From Candidatus Aminicenantota bacterium (GTDB taxonomy: Bacteria > Acidobacteriota > Aminicenantia > Aminicenantales > Aminicenantaceae), in NCBI GenBank assembly GCA_011772495.1, contig WVZL01000006.1, positions 62,001 through 126,000 on the forward strand: 64,000 nucleotides of DNA, given 5' to 3'. The position numbers and the translations under genes are program-made. This document shows, piece by piece, positions 42,623-50,966 of this stretch (position 1 is its first letter; each line of letters starts with the position of its first letter). The notes beneath the pieces are model-generated. The model worked only from the letters and a program-made list of their open reading frames with translations, was not told where the DNA came from and did no database searches.

Positions 42623-42739
42623 GAGTTTATCTAGTTTCTCTGTTTTTTCTAGTTTATCCAGTATATTTAGCTTCTTTAGTTTATCCAGTTTTTCTAGTTT
42701 AATGAGTTTCTCCCGTTTTTCCAATTTTTTTAGATTGTG
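42623..42739 (-). repeat. 9-bp minisatellite at the MBL-amidohydrolase junction
   Basis: About thirteen degenerate 9-base units (plus-strand consensus TAGTTTATC) fill the whole gap between the MBL stop (42730) and the amidohydrolase ATG (42620). In the one stop-free minus-strand frame they encode KKL, EKR, EKL, IKL, EKL, DKL and further similar triplets, ending at a TGA that overlaps the ATG as ATGA. Changes are mostly synonymous or D/E swaps at codon third positions. Confidence 0.88.
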
Positions 42740-43506
42740 ATTTCTTGATAATCTCGAGGTATTATCAGCTCACCCTGGTAACTTCTCCTGATCTCTTCTT
42801 CTATCTCAGCGAGTGAATACTTGAATTCGCCAAAAAAATGACAAGGAATAAGGCATTTCACTCCAGCTTCCTTAGAAAACTTACCCAGCTCAAGAGAATG
42901 AGTGTGCATCGAGTAAAGAGAAGGATGTTCTTGAAAAAAACGGGAGGGAGCGCTGCAGTCGTGGATCAGAAAATCTTTCTCCTTGGCTTCCTTAAAAATA
43001 AGAGAGTCGGTGGCCGTATCCCCAGAGTAGATGAGCTCTTTTCTCGCTTTCCTGAAGAAGAAGTGATAGCCAAGGGAAGATGAATGGTGAGGAGCTCGAA
43101 AAGTCCTTATTTCTAAAGAATCCATCAATTGAGCCCTTTCCCCTGGTTTCAAGGAAAGAAATTCGATTTGAATCTTCAGTCCTTCTTTGAGCAGATGGAA
43201 CATATCCAGCAGTTTTCGGCAGAAATCAACACTCTCCTCGGAACCATAGATACGAACCAGAAAATCCTCGAACATAAGGCTGTGAACAAAGGAAGGCAAT
43301 CCATAGACATGATCGGTGTGGATGTGAGTGATAAGAACAGCGCTTATCTTGAGTGGATTAAAATTTAGCCTCTTGATTTTTTGCAGGATACTCCCCGGGC
43401 AATCTACTAAAATGAGCTCTTGGCCCTGTTTTACCAGGAGCGAAGTATTATCCCTTTCCGCTGTGGCAACCGAGCCACCAGTGCCTAAAAAATACAGTCC
43501 GCTCAT
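42730..43506 (-). CDS. MBL-fold metal-dependent hydrolase, RNase Z-like
   Basis: A 258-residue metallo-beta-lactamase-fold protein. The zinc motif is ITHIHTDHVYG, with further ligands in APHHSSSLGYHF, LIYSGDTATDS and CHFFGEF. Length and motif order resemble RNase Z/ElaC or YciV-like phosphodiesterases, but the exosite arm typical of tRNase Z is not obvious. I chose ATG 43506 (MSGLYFLGTGGSV); the longer TTG-started form adds a non-homologous leader. Upstream is AT-rich without a ribosome site. Confidence 0.85.
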   Translation of the reverse strand: MSGLYFLGTGGSVATAERDNTSLLVKQGQELILVDCPGSILQKIKRLNFNPLKISAVLITHIHTDHVYGLPSFVHSLMFEDFLVRIYGSEESVDFCRKLLDMFHLLKEGLKIQIEFLSLKPGERAQLMDSLEIRTFRAPHHSSSLGYHFFFRKARKELIYSGDTATDSLIFKEAKEKDFLIHDCSAPSRFFQEHPSLYSMHTHSLELGKFSKEAGVKCLIPCHFFGEFKYSLAEIEEEIRRSYQGELIIPRDYQEITI

Positions 43507-43566
43507 TATATAAGAAGAGACTTTTATAAATAAATTTATCTCTAAAATCAACCCAAAAGCAAAATG

Positions 43567-43691
43567 GGATCAAGCATGCAACTTATTCAATGCTTCTTGC
43601 GCTCACCGGAAAAGAAATTCAATCCCGGCAATGATTTCAATAAATATTAAAATTATTTAAGGTTTCAGCCCCTGGCCTGAAGGCTTGATCC
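43567..43691. repeat. Short inverted repeat in the MBL-GHMP kinase gap
   Basis: GGATCAAGC (43567-43575) and GCTTGATCC (43683-43691) form 9-base arms 107 bases apart in the 279-base divergent gap. They may be a decayed member of the GGGATCAGG palindrome family. The rest of the gap contains a candidate promoter and no gene. Confidence 0.3.
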
Positions 43692-43748
43692 TGTTGTATT
43701 ACTAAAATCAGGGCAGGTCTGAGGTTGCCTTTAGGTTGCATTTATAGT

Positions 43749-43776
43749 TTGACAGGTCAGGGTAACTTTATATAAA
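43749..43776 (+). promoter_or_regulatory. Candidate sigma-70 promoter for GHMP kinase-efp
   Basis: TTGACA (43749-43754), a 16-base spacer, then TATAAA (43771-43776). The predicted start of transcription (about 43783) is within a few bases of the ATG at 43786, and no ribosome site is present, so the message may be nearly leaderless. Confidence 0.5.
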
Positions 43777-43785
43777 AAAAGATAT

Positions 43786-44865
43786 ATGAAAAATTTCGAA
43801 CTCGAAGTCTCTGCCCCCGGACGATTGTGCCTCTTTGGCGAACATCAAGACTATTTCGGCCTGCCCATCATTGCCGCGGCTATCAATCTAAGGATTTTTA
43901 TCAAGGGCAAGGAAAGAAAAGATAAAAAATTCAGCATCACAATGCCTGATATAGGAGAAGAGGATGGGTTCTTCCTGGAAAAAGAATTGCCCTATCACCA
44001 GGAAAGAGATTATCTCAGAAGCGCCGTCAATATCCTGCAAAGAGAAGGAATTCAAATATCCGCAGGATGGGATTGTCTTATTAGGGGCAGTATCCCGATA
44101 AACTCAGGCTCAGCCAGTTCTTCAGCCCTGGTAGTGGCCTGGATAAAATTTCTGCTGGAAGCACAAAACGAAGACAAGCATCTCGCGCCAGAAAAAATTG
44201 CTGAATTGGGCTTTCTGGCAGAAGTTGCTGAATTCAAGGAACCGGGAGGAAAAATGGATCATTATTCTTCCTCTCTGGGAGGAGTTCTTTCCATCCATTT
44301 CGATGATAATCTCAGGTTCAAAAAACTCAAGAATCCTTTAAAAGAATTTGTGCTGGCCGATTCTCTTCAGAAAAAAGATACTACCGGAATGCTCGGGCAC
44401 ATCAAAAGTCATGTTCTTCGTGGAGTTGAATCTGTAAGCCAGAATATGAAAGATTTTAGCTTGAAAACGCCTTTGACTCAAGAGGTTCAGCAAGAGATCG
44501 AAAAACTTCCCTCGGAAGAAAAAAGACTCCTTCACGGCACTCTCCTGACTCGCGATTTGACCAAGGAAGGAGAGAATCTTTTTGGATCAGACGATTTTGA
44601 CCATGCCCGCTTCGGTCAACTCCTCTCTCTTCAGCAGGTTGTATTGAGGGACTATCTTCATATTTCCACCCCTAAAATCGAGGAGATGATCGAATCCTCT
44701 CTCCAAGCTGGCGCCCTGGGAGCAAAGACCAATGGCTCTGGGGGAGGGGGTTGTATATTTGCCTATACGCCCGAAAAGGCTGAACCGGTAGCCGAGGCTT
44801 TAAGAAAATTGGGAGCAAAAACTTATATTATTCGAGTGGATGGGGGAGTTAGGAAGGAAATATGA
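43786..44865 (+). CDS. GHMP-superfamily sugar kinase, galactokinase-like
   Basis: A 359-residue kinase. GRLCLFGEHQDYFGLP (12-27) matches the galactokinase signature (GEH.DY), PINSGSASSSALV (104-116) is the ATP-binding GHMP motif, EPGGKMDHYSSSLGG holds the catalytic aspartate region, and NGSGGGGCIFA near 314 is motif 3. It phosphorylates a sugar C1 hydroxyl or a related alcohol; galactose, mevalonate-type and L-fucose-like substrates are all possible. It overlaps efp by ATGA. Confidence 0.85.
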   Translation: MKNFELEVSAPGRLCLFGEHQDYFGLPIIAAAINLRIFIKGKERKDKKFSITMPDIGEEDGFFLEKELPYHQERDYLRSAVNILQREGIQISAGWDCLIRGSIPINSGSASSSALVVAWIKFLLEAQNEDKHLAPEKIAELGFLAEVAEFKEPGGKMDHYSSSLGGVLSIHFDDNLRFKKLKNPLKEFVLADSLQKKDTTGMLGHIKSHVLRGVESVSQNMKDFSLKTPLTQEVQQEIEKLPSEEKRLLHGTLLTRDLTKEGENLFGSDDFDHARFGQLLSLQQVVLRDYLHISTPKIEEMIESSLQAGALGAKTNGSGGGGCIFAYTPEKAEPVAEALRKLGAKTYIIRVDGGVRKEI

Positions 44866-45428
44866 TAAACGCAACTCAGATAAGAAAAGGCATGGTCATA
44901 AAAGTCGAAAGAGACCTCTTTAAAGTCTTGGAGGCGGTCCATATCACCCCAGGAAAAGGTCAGGCTTTGATGCAGACCAAGCTCCGCAAACTCAAGGACC
45001 AAACACTCCTGGACCATCGGTTCCGCTCCAAAGATCGAGTGGAACAGGCCTACCTTGAAACAATCGAGATGGAATTTCTCTACCAGGAAGGAGGGAATTA
45101 CATCTTCATGAACACCGAAAATTATGAACAGATCAAGCTCACTTCAGGAATAATCGGAGATGATGTTAAATATCTGGTCCCCAATGTCATTTTCAAGATA
45201 GAAATGCATGAGGCACAGCCAGTGGGTGTAGAACCTCCTCTGACCTTAGATTTGAAAGTGAAAAAAACCGAGCCTTTTCTCAAAGGTGCCACAGCTTCAG
45301 CCAGCAACAAACCTGCTATTCTGGAGAATGGGATTACAGTGAATGTGCCCCCCTTTATCAAAGAAGGCGATATTATCCGTATCGACACCAGAGAAGATAA
45401 ATACCTAGAAAGAGTAAAAAGTACCTAA
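44862..45428 (+). CDS. efp: Elongation factor P
   Basis: A 188-residue, three-domain EF-P that rescues ribosomes stalled on polyproline. The conserved tip loop is TPGKGQA, with Lys32 at the usual modification position. Domain II includes QEGGNYIFMNTENYEQI, and domain III ends VNVPPFIKEGDIIRIDTRE. The ATGA overlap with the sugar kinase suggests coupled translation. I see no EpmA/EpmB or EarP modification gene in the window. Confidence 0.95.
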   Translation: MINATQIRKGMVIKVERDLFKVLEAVHITPGKGQALMQTKLRKLKDQTLLDHRFRSKDRVEQAYLETIEMEFLYQEGGNYIFMNTENYEQIKLTSGIIGDDVKYLVPNVIFKIEMHEAQPVGVEPPLTLDLKVKKTEPFLKGATASASNKPAILENGITVNVPPFIKEGDIIRIDTREDKYLERVKST

Positions 45429-45490
45429 GAATTGAAAAATCGGGTACTCAGGAAAGAATCATACTCGGGGCAAAAAAATAGCGAGTTAGC

Positions 45491-47647
45491 TCAGAATTTT
45501 TGTCTGTAAACACCGATATTGCCGTGGCTGTCTTTAGCTTTTATGGTGACAAGATTGTCTAAATTGGGCCGAAGCCTTATGGAGAGCTCAAATTTTTCAT
45601 TCTTGGCATCACAAATCCCATCCACCGGAAAAACCGTCTGCCAATCATTTGGTCTGATGAGGTATTTCACTTCCTGGATGTAAGATAGAGAGTCTTCAAC
45701 CTCAAAAGATATCGCCAGATCATTCCTCGCTCTGACGACCAGGAAATTCTTTATTTCGGGGAGAGAATTATCGATGACCAGAGGCTGGCTGAGCTTTTCT
45801 GTCTGTAATTCAAGGCCAGGGGGATTAGAGGGTGAATCAGAGGCTATCAATTTTATGAAATAGATTCCATCGGGAAAAGAGAAAGAATCAAAAGCAAAGA
45901 TCTCATCAGACCAATTTTCTTTTAGGACTCTCCAATCGGTCTCATCCTCTTTTTTTATGAGAAGTCTATAGAGCAAACTGTCTTTGTTCTCGTCCGAGAC
46001 TTCCCAGGTAACAGTCTGAAATCCCTTCCTCGTGACCTTTTTCTTCACTACGTATGTCTTGGCTCCTTCTCTATCTTTTGACTGCTGCCCCTGACTCTTC
46101 TCATATCCCCAGATGACTTCTTCCCGCTCTGGAGGTTTAAGGTAAACCTGGTTGGCGGGAAGCAACTCTAGTTTGGAAATGAGAGGAGCAATATTGGTTT
46201 GAAGATAGAAAAGAGTAACTTTTTGAAGCAGAGGGGATACTTTTCCCGACTGACTCTTAAATATGATCTTGAATTGAATATAGCGCGCTTTAGGACTAAG
46301 GACCAGTTCTCCTTCCTTTTTTTTGTAGGGTGGAGACCAGCCACTCCAGGTCTGGTTAGGTTCTTTTGAATTTCCAGCTCGCGTTTGGAGCTGAAGGGTA
46401 GTCCCGGAAGGAAGCCCTCCTTCCCAGCTAATTCTTCCCCAGGATGAAACCGTCTTGGTATCCAGAACATGGCTGAGAAACTCTCCCTCAAATCTCTGTT
46501 CAGTATAAATCAGGCTCAGATGGGAAGGATTGTTAGCGACTGCATAAATTTTTGAATCAAAGGAATGAAGAGCATAAACCTGCTCTGAATTCTTCTGGAC
46601 CAGGAGGGAAATTTTTTCATCCTGGTCAATAGTGAAAATCCTTCCTCCGTTACCTGTGCCGAATACTAATTTTTTTTCCGGACTATGCCAAAGCAAAGCG
46701 TAAATCAAATCTTGCTGGGAAGACCAAAGCCTCTTGGCTATTCCCCCTCTGCTTACCAGGTATAAAGCGCTGGGCTGGGCCTTGGTCACAGGAAGCCGTT
46801 CTGAAAGAGGAGGAGCTGAAGGCGTAACAGTCACGGAGATTTCGGTTTCCGATTGAAGAGTAGCTTGGGAAGGCTTTACTTTTGGTTCCCTAGCCATAGT
46901 CCCACCTGCAGCTACAAAGATGTTTCCCTCTTCACTGAAGGCAATGCTCTTGATCTCTTCATAAGGGGATTCGAAGAGAACAGAGGCTTTGCCTTGTGGA
47001 GTGAGGCGATAAAGAAGGCCGTTGCCTCCACTTCCAGCGAACAGATTCCCGTTTCCGTCCCTTTCTAGACAGAGGATATGATTCTCTTCTGCTTTCAGGA
47101 TAAGGCTTCCCTCTCCCTCCGTGTTTATACTATAAATTCCTCCGGTCTCCCCGACTGCAGCCAACAACATGTCTTTCTCAACAAAAAGTAAATCCCAAAT
47201 GTATTTCTCGCTGGGATTGAAGAAAACCTCTCCTTCGCCTTTATCGGTGATCTTATAGATTTTTCCGTTGGGAGATGTTCCTGCATAAAGATTCCCTCTC
47301 CGGTCGCGGGCTAGGCAGTAAATATCCATTTCCGGAACCTGAAAATAGAGATCTGCTTTACTTCCCGGATTTATCCTGTATATTTTTCCGCTATGACCTG
47401 TTCCCAGGTATACAACTCCATTCGGAGTCATGAGAAATGATAAATAAAAATCCTCTGCTGGCCCTTCTATCTCTTCTTCCTTGGGAGAAAGAGAAAGATA
47501 GCCATCAAAAGAGACTGAGATTCCTTCAAACTTGCCTTTTAAGAAATCACTCTTGCTCTGCAAGGCCCATTCTTGAGGAACGACTCCCTGGAGCGTCAGC
47601 ACGAAAAAGAAAACAGCAGTGATGAGCATGATAAACTTCTTTTTCAT
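45491..47647 (-). CDS. Secreted beta-propeller protein with C-terminal Ig/discoidin-like region
   Basis: A 718-residue exported protein (signal peptide about 1-24). Residues about 65-390 form repeated propeller blades of the type GVVYLGTGHSGKIYRI, GNLYAGTSPNGKIYKI, GNLFAGSGGNGLLYRL and FGTGNGGRIFTI. The C-terminal half has sheet-rich segments including SSWGRISWEGGLPSGTTLQL and a fibronectin-III-like LLYRLLIKKEDETDW. It probably acts as a periplasmic or surface scaffold. It lies 12 bases after the SpoIVB-type gene and is likely co-expressed. Confidence 0.75.
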   Translation of the reverse strand: MKKKFIMLITAVFFFVLTLQGVVPQEWALQSKSDFLKGKFEGISVSFDGYLSLSPKEEEIEGPAEDFYLSFLMTPNGVVYLGTGHSGKIYRINPGSKADLYFQVPEMDIYCLARDRRGNLYAGTSPNGKIYKITDKGEGEVFFNPSEKYIWDLLFVEKDMLLAAVGETGGIYSINTEGEGSLILKAEENHILCLERDGNGNLFAGSGGNGLLYRLTPQGKASVLFESPYEEIKSIAFSEEGNIFVAAGGTMAREPKVKPSQATLQSETEISVTVTPSAPPLSERLPVTKAQPSALYLVSRGGIAKRLWSSQQDLIYALLWHSPEKKLVFGTGNGGRIFTIDQDEKISLLVQKNSEQVYALHSFDSKIYAVANNPSHLSLIYTEQRFEGEFLSHVLDTKTVSSWGRISWEGGLPSGTTLQLQTRAGNSKEPNQTWSGWSPPYKKKEGELVLSPKARYIQFKIIFKSQSGKVSPLLQKVTLFYLQTNIAPLISKLELLPANQVYLKPPEREEVIWGYEKSQGQQSKDREGAKTYVVKKKVTRKGFQTVTWEVSDENKDSLLYRLLIKKEDETDWRVLKENWSDEIFAFDSFSFPDGIYFIKLIASDSPSNPPGLELQTEKLSQPLVIDNSLPEIKNFLVVRARNDLAISFEVEDSLSYIQEVKYLIRPNDWQTVFPVDGICDAKNEKFELSIRLRPNLDNLVTIKAKDSHGNIGVYRQKF

Positions 47648-47659
47648 TCAGTTTTTCTC

Positions 47660-49471
47660 CTATTTTCTTATTTTGAGAGGAATTAAGGCTGCTCCCCTAA
47701 AAACATAGGGTACAGGTAGCTGGTATTCATTCAGAGTGGATTTATTGAGTTCGGTGGGAGCAGTAGCTGAAGCCCTGGGTGAGGAAAACATGGACTTCAT
47801 AGTCAGTGGAAGGTTTGGCAATTCTTCCCCTTTGAGAAAAAGACCGGGCTTGGCAGCAATGATTTTAAAGTAAATACGGTTATTCTTCCGTAGGCTGTTC
47901 AGGATCCTGATCAATTGGGACAAGCTCCGGGGAACAAAGCCGCTGCTTCGGTATTGACTCATCTCCAAATTGTACATCGATGCAGCGTCGCCGATGTAAA
48001 GATGAAAGTCAGAGCCTGCCGGCAGAGGAGGAACAGGGATCGGAACTTCCTGGAGCACACTCTCTCCTCTAAAAGAGCGGGAATAAATCTTGGCTCTGAT
48101 AATCTCTCCTGGTGAAGCCTCGTATTTGTCAAGCCAGACCCTCTCCAAGTAGGAAATTTTGACCTCCTCTGAGGAATGAATTCCCAGGTCGATACGGTGG
48201 ATACCCAAGTCCTTGAACTGATTGTTCACCAGGTAATAGATAACCGCTGAGATAAGGCCTGATATGTTATCCACAGAAGTATTCAAATTCCCTGAGAATA
48301 AGTCTTCCAGGTGAATACTCTCTCCGCTGTCCAAGTAAATATTCCCCTCGAGAGCAAGGGAGAGGTCGCCGTAAGACCTTTCTTCAACAGAAAGCACACT
48401 GGATAAAGCAATGTTAACAAAGAAAGGAGTCAATATCTTATCGTTAACGATTTTTAACTTAAATTCTTTCTTATCTTTATTCTCCTCAACCATATAGAGA
48501 TTCAAGGGTACGAGTTGGGGCATTTTCCCTATCTCGCCAAAGATTCCTGTATCCCTATCCTGGGAAAATTTGCCAATCAGAATATCTGTATTGGCAACCT
48601 TGAAAGAGCTGGTAAGACTGGGTACAACAGTTATGACTTCTGCCTTGGTCATGGCATAACCTACACTTCCTAGATTGTACATAGGATGACCAAAGGCCAA
48701 GATTTCTTTTCCGTCAACATGGGTAACTGTTCCCACGGCAGCCAGGCTTAAATCGCCACCCACAAACTGAATGGCCACGGGTTCTCCCTCTCTGAGAGTG
48801 AGATCAGGAGGGGTAAGGGCATCAGTTTTCTGGCTTAGACCGCCTGTTTGAATAGGGGAAAATCCTAATTTATTGAAAAAAGGCTTTGCTTTTTCAAATA
48901 TGCGGGAAGAAAAACCACTGAAAACAAGAGGTATATTTAAGGGGAGCATGGCCTGTTCCCCTGAGAAGAGTGAAATTTTAGAAGCGAAAAATGCTTTGTT
49001 TAATTCAAAAAGGTCTTCTAAGGATAAAGATCTCTTGAAGAAAACTCTTGGAGAGGAAGAAGACTTTGGAACCTCTTTCTCTTCTGCCATAGGGAGCATA
49101 TCAGCGATAGGAGTTATACCAGCGATAGCTTCTTTGGCAAAAGGAAAACCATAGGCAATGGCGCCGATGAGCTTCCCGTCAATATAAACCGGGCTACCGC
49201 TCATCCCCTGGGCAAGACCTGTTCTATCCAGGATATCTCCTTTAAGTTTAGCAAGGATTAAGTTTTTATTCGGTTTGAAATTGCGGAGGATGCCTAGTAT
49301 TTCAACATCGAATTCTTCTATCTTCTTTTCCTCGAAAGCACTCTTTCCCACGCCTTTCATCCCTGGTTTAATCTGGTCTACAGGCATGATGATAGTCGTC
49401 CCTTTGACTTGGCCAAAGCCAGAGTAAATAATCAACAACAGCCCAAGTAAAATCCCTATTTTTTTATTCAT
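47660..49471 (-). CDS. SpoIVB-type peptidase (S55 family), non-sporulation homologue
   Basis: A 603-residue exported serine peptidase. After a signal peptide (1-20) comes the S55 domain: KPGMKGVGKSAFEEKKIEEF, GLAQGMSGSPVYIDGKLIGA with the catalytic-serine motif GMSGSP at 89-94, and HVDGKEILAFGHPMYNLGSV further on. The remaining 350 residues include a beta-rich region with YLERVWLDKYEASPGEII. S55 peptidases are best known from sporulation; no sporulation genes are here, so a periplasmic processing role is more likely. Confidence 0.85.
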   Translation of the reverse strand: MNKKIGILLGLLLIIYSGFGQVKGTTIIMPVDQIKPGMKGVGKSAFEEKKIEEFDVEILGILRNFKPNKNLILAKLKGDILDRTGLAQGMSGSPVYIDGKLIGAIAYGFPFAKEAIAGITPIADMLPMAEEKEVPKSSSSPRVFFKRSLSLEDLFELNKAFFASKISLFSGEQAMLPLNIPLVFSGFSSRIFEKAKPFFNKLGFSPIQTGGLSQKTDALTPPDLTLREGEPVAIQFVGGDLSLAAVGTVTHVDGKEILAFGHPMYNLGSVGYAMTKAEVITVVPSLTSSFKVANTDILIGKFSQDRDTGIFGEIGKMPQLVPLNLYMVEENKDKKEFKLKIVNDKILTPFFVNIALSSVLSVEERSYGDLSLALEGNIYLDSGESIHLEDLFSGNLNTSVDNISGLISAVIYYLVNNQFKDLGIHRIDLGIHSSEEVKISYLERVWLDKYEASPGEIIRAKIYSRSFRGESVLQEVPIPVPPLPAGSDFHLYIGDAASMYNLEMSQYRSSGFVPRSLSQLIRILNSLRKNNRIYFKIIAAKPGLFLKGEELPNLPLTMKSMFSSPRASATAPTELNKSTLNEYQLPVPYVFRGAALIPLKIRK

Positions 49472-49634
49472 TTCACTAGTATTATAACAAAAAAAAGGGG
49501 AGAAAGTTTCCTTTTTTCATTTTTTCGTGGCAGTTTTACGATTTTAACCCTATGATTTGACTCTTGGATCTTTCCCCGGGGGACTCTTTTCTTCCTATAT
49601 CCTATTTGGATAACCGGTTCTGCTTAACCTGATT

Positions 49635-49690
49635 CTCTTCTAGCTCGCCTTTCTTATCAGTCTCGTCAGGCTAGCTGGCCTTGCTTTTTT
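49635..49690. repeat. Possible degenerate 9-bp repeat tract downstream of the SPT-like gene
   Basis: CTAGCTCGC, TCAGTCTCG, TCAGGCTAG and CTGGCCTTG occur at about 9-base spacing in the 217-base gap between the SPT-like and SpoIVB-type genes. They resemble a GC-richer variant of the CTAGTTTAT units, but the phase is imperfect and the call is weak. Confidence 0.3.
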
Positions 49691-50873
49691 ACTTTATTAT
49701 CCCTAATACTTTTCCACACTTCTCGAAAGTTTTGAGCACAATATCGAGCTCTTCGTCAGTGTGAGTGGCAGAATAGCTTGTCCTGATGAGCGTCTGGTCT
49801 TTGGGAACAGCTGGGTAGATAACAGGGTTGGTAAAAATGCCCTCTTCTCTCAGGAATCTCCACAACAGGAAAGTCGTATCATCATCGCCGATGATAACCG
49901 GAATAACCGGTGTCTCTGTGTCTCCGGTATTGTAGCCCATGGCTTGGAAACCCGATTTCATCTTTTCTGTGATTTCCCACAGCCTTTCCCGCCTCTGAGG
50001 TTCTGCCTCAATTATGTCCAGGGTTGCCAGTACGGTCGCCACCGAGGCAGGAGTTATGCTGGCACTAAAAATCAAGGAACGGGCAAAATGCTTGATGTAG
50101 GAGATGACTTTCTTTTCTCCAGCCACAAAACCGCCCAAAGAAGCAAAGGATTTGCTGAAGGTCCCCATAATCAAATCGACATCATCCTCCACCCCGAAAT
50201 GCTCGCAAGTCCCTCTTCCGCTCTTCCCCATGACTCCAATCCCGTGAGCATCATCGACTAAGATTCTCGCCTCATACTTCTTGGCTAAAGCCACTATCTC
50301 TGGTAAATTGGCTAAATCTCCTTCCATGCTGAAAACCCCATCTACAACGACGATCCTTCCTCCATCTTTTTTCATGGATTTGAGAATCCTTTCTAGATCA
50401 GCCATGTCATTATGTTTAAATTTATGAACATGGCCAAAAGAGAGGCGACAGGCATCGATAATGCTGGCATGAACCATCCTGTCCGTAACAACTGAATCTC
50501 CTTTTCCCACCAGGGTAGAAATTATTCCCTGGTTGGTCTGAAAACCAGTACTAAAGGTCAGCGCTGCCTCTTTATTCATGAACTCAGCCAGCCTTTTCTC
50601 TAACTCAACATGGATATCCAAAGTTCCGTTCAGGAACCTGGAACCACAGGTCGCCACTCCGTACTTGTCTATGGCTTCTTGTGCAGCCTTCATCACTCGA
50701 GGGTGACCAAGGAGACCTAAATAATTGTTGGAACCAACCATAATCATTTCTTTTCCATCAACTTTTACCTTATTCCCATTGACTTCTTGAATAGGAGTGA
50801 AATAGGGATACATATCCATTTCCATAGCTTCGTCAGCTCGGGTAAAGTTATAACATTTATCAAATAGACCCAC
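49689..50873 (-). CDS. Serine palmitoyltransferase-like alpha-oxoamine synthase
   Basis: A 394-residue PLP enzyme. The segment MIMVGSNNYLGLLGHPRV, the block YGVATCGSRFLNGTLDIHVE, H135 in MVHAS, LVDDAHGIGVMG and the PLP lysine K241 in TFSKSFAS match bacterial serine palmitoyltransferase closely. KBL and BioF share the fold and cannot be fully excluded, but no bio or threonine-degradation genes are near. GTG 50873 is preceded by AAGGAGG and gives the usual family length; TTG 50894 is the longer alternative. It diverges from an NAD-dependent epimerase. Confidence 0.82.
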   Translation of the reverse strand: MGLFDKCYNFTRADEAMEMDMYPYFTPIQEVNGNKVKVDGKEMIMVGSNNYLGLLGHPRVMKAAQEAIDKYGVATCGSRFLNGTLDIHVELEKRLAEFMNKEAALTFSTGFQTNQGIISTLVGKGDSVVTDRMVHASIIDACRLSFGHVHKFKHNDMADLERILKSMKKDGGRIVVVDGVFSMEGDLANLPEIVALAKKYEARILVDDAHGIGVMGKSGRGTCEHFGVEDDVDLIMGTFSKSFASLGGFVAGEKKVISYIKHFARSLIFSASITPASVATVLATLDIIEAEPQRRERLWEITEKMKSGFQAMGYNTGDTETPVIPVIIGDDDTTFLLWRFLREEGIFTNPVIYPAVPKDQTLIRTSYSATHTDEELDIVLKTFEKCGKVLGIIK

Positions 50874-50966
50874 TGTCTCCTCCTTCTCTTGCAAGTTGTT
50901 ATTTAATATAAATACTCCGCAATAGAAATATCATTTTAGAAGTGCTGAAACCGTTTAGGTTTGACC

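Noticed and set aside
42480-42740. Ser/Phe-rich plus-strand open frame across the 9-bp repeats
   Set aside because: It is the complement of the (D/E)KL frame and of the amidohydrolase start; composition is that of a shadow frame.
49689-50873. BioF or glycine C-acetyltransferase (KBL)
   Set aside because: The blocks GSRFLNGTLDIHVE and MVGSNNYLGL fit SPT better and there are no biotin or threonine-degradation neighbours. Not fully excluded.
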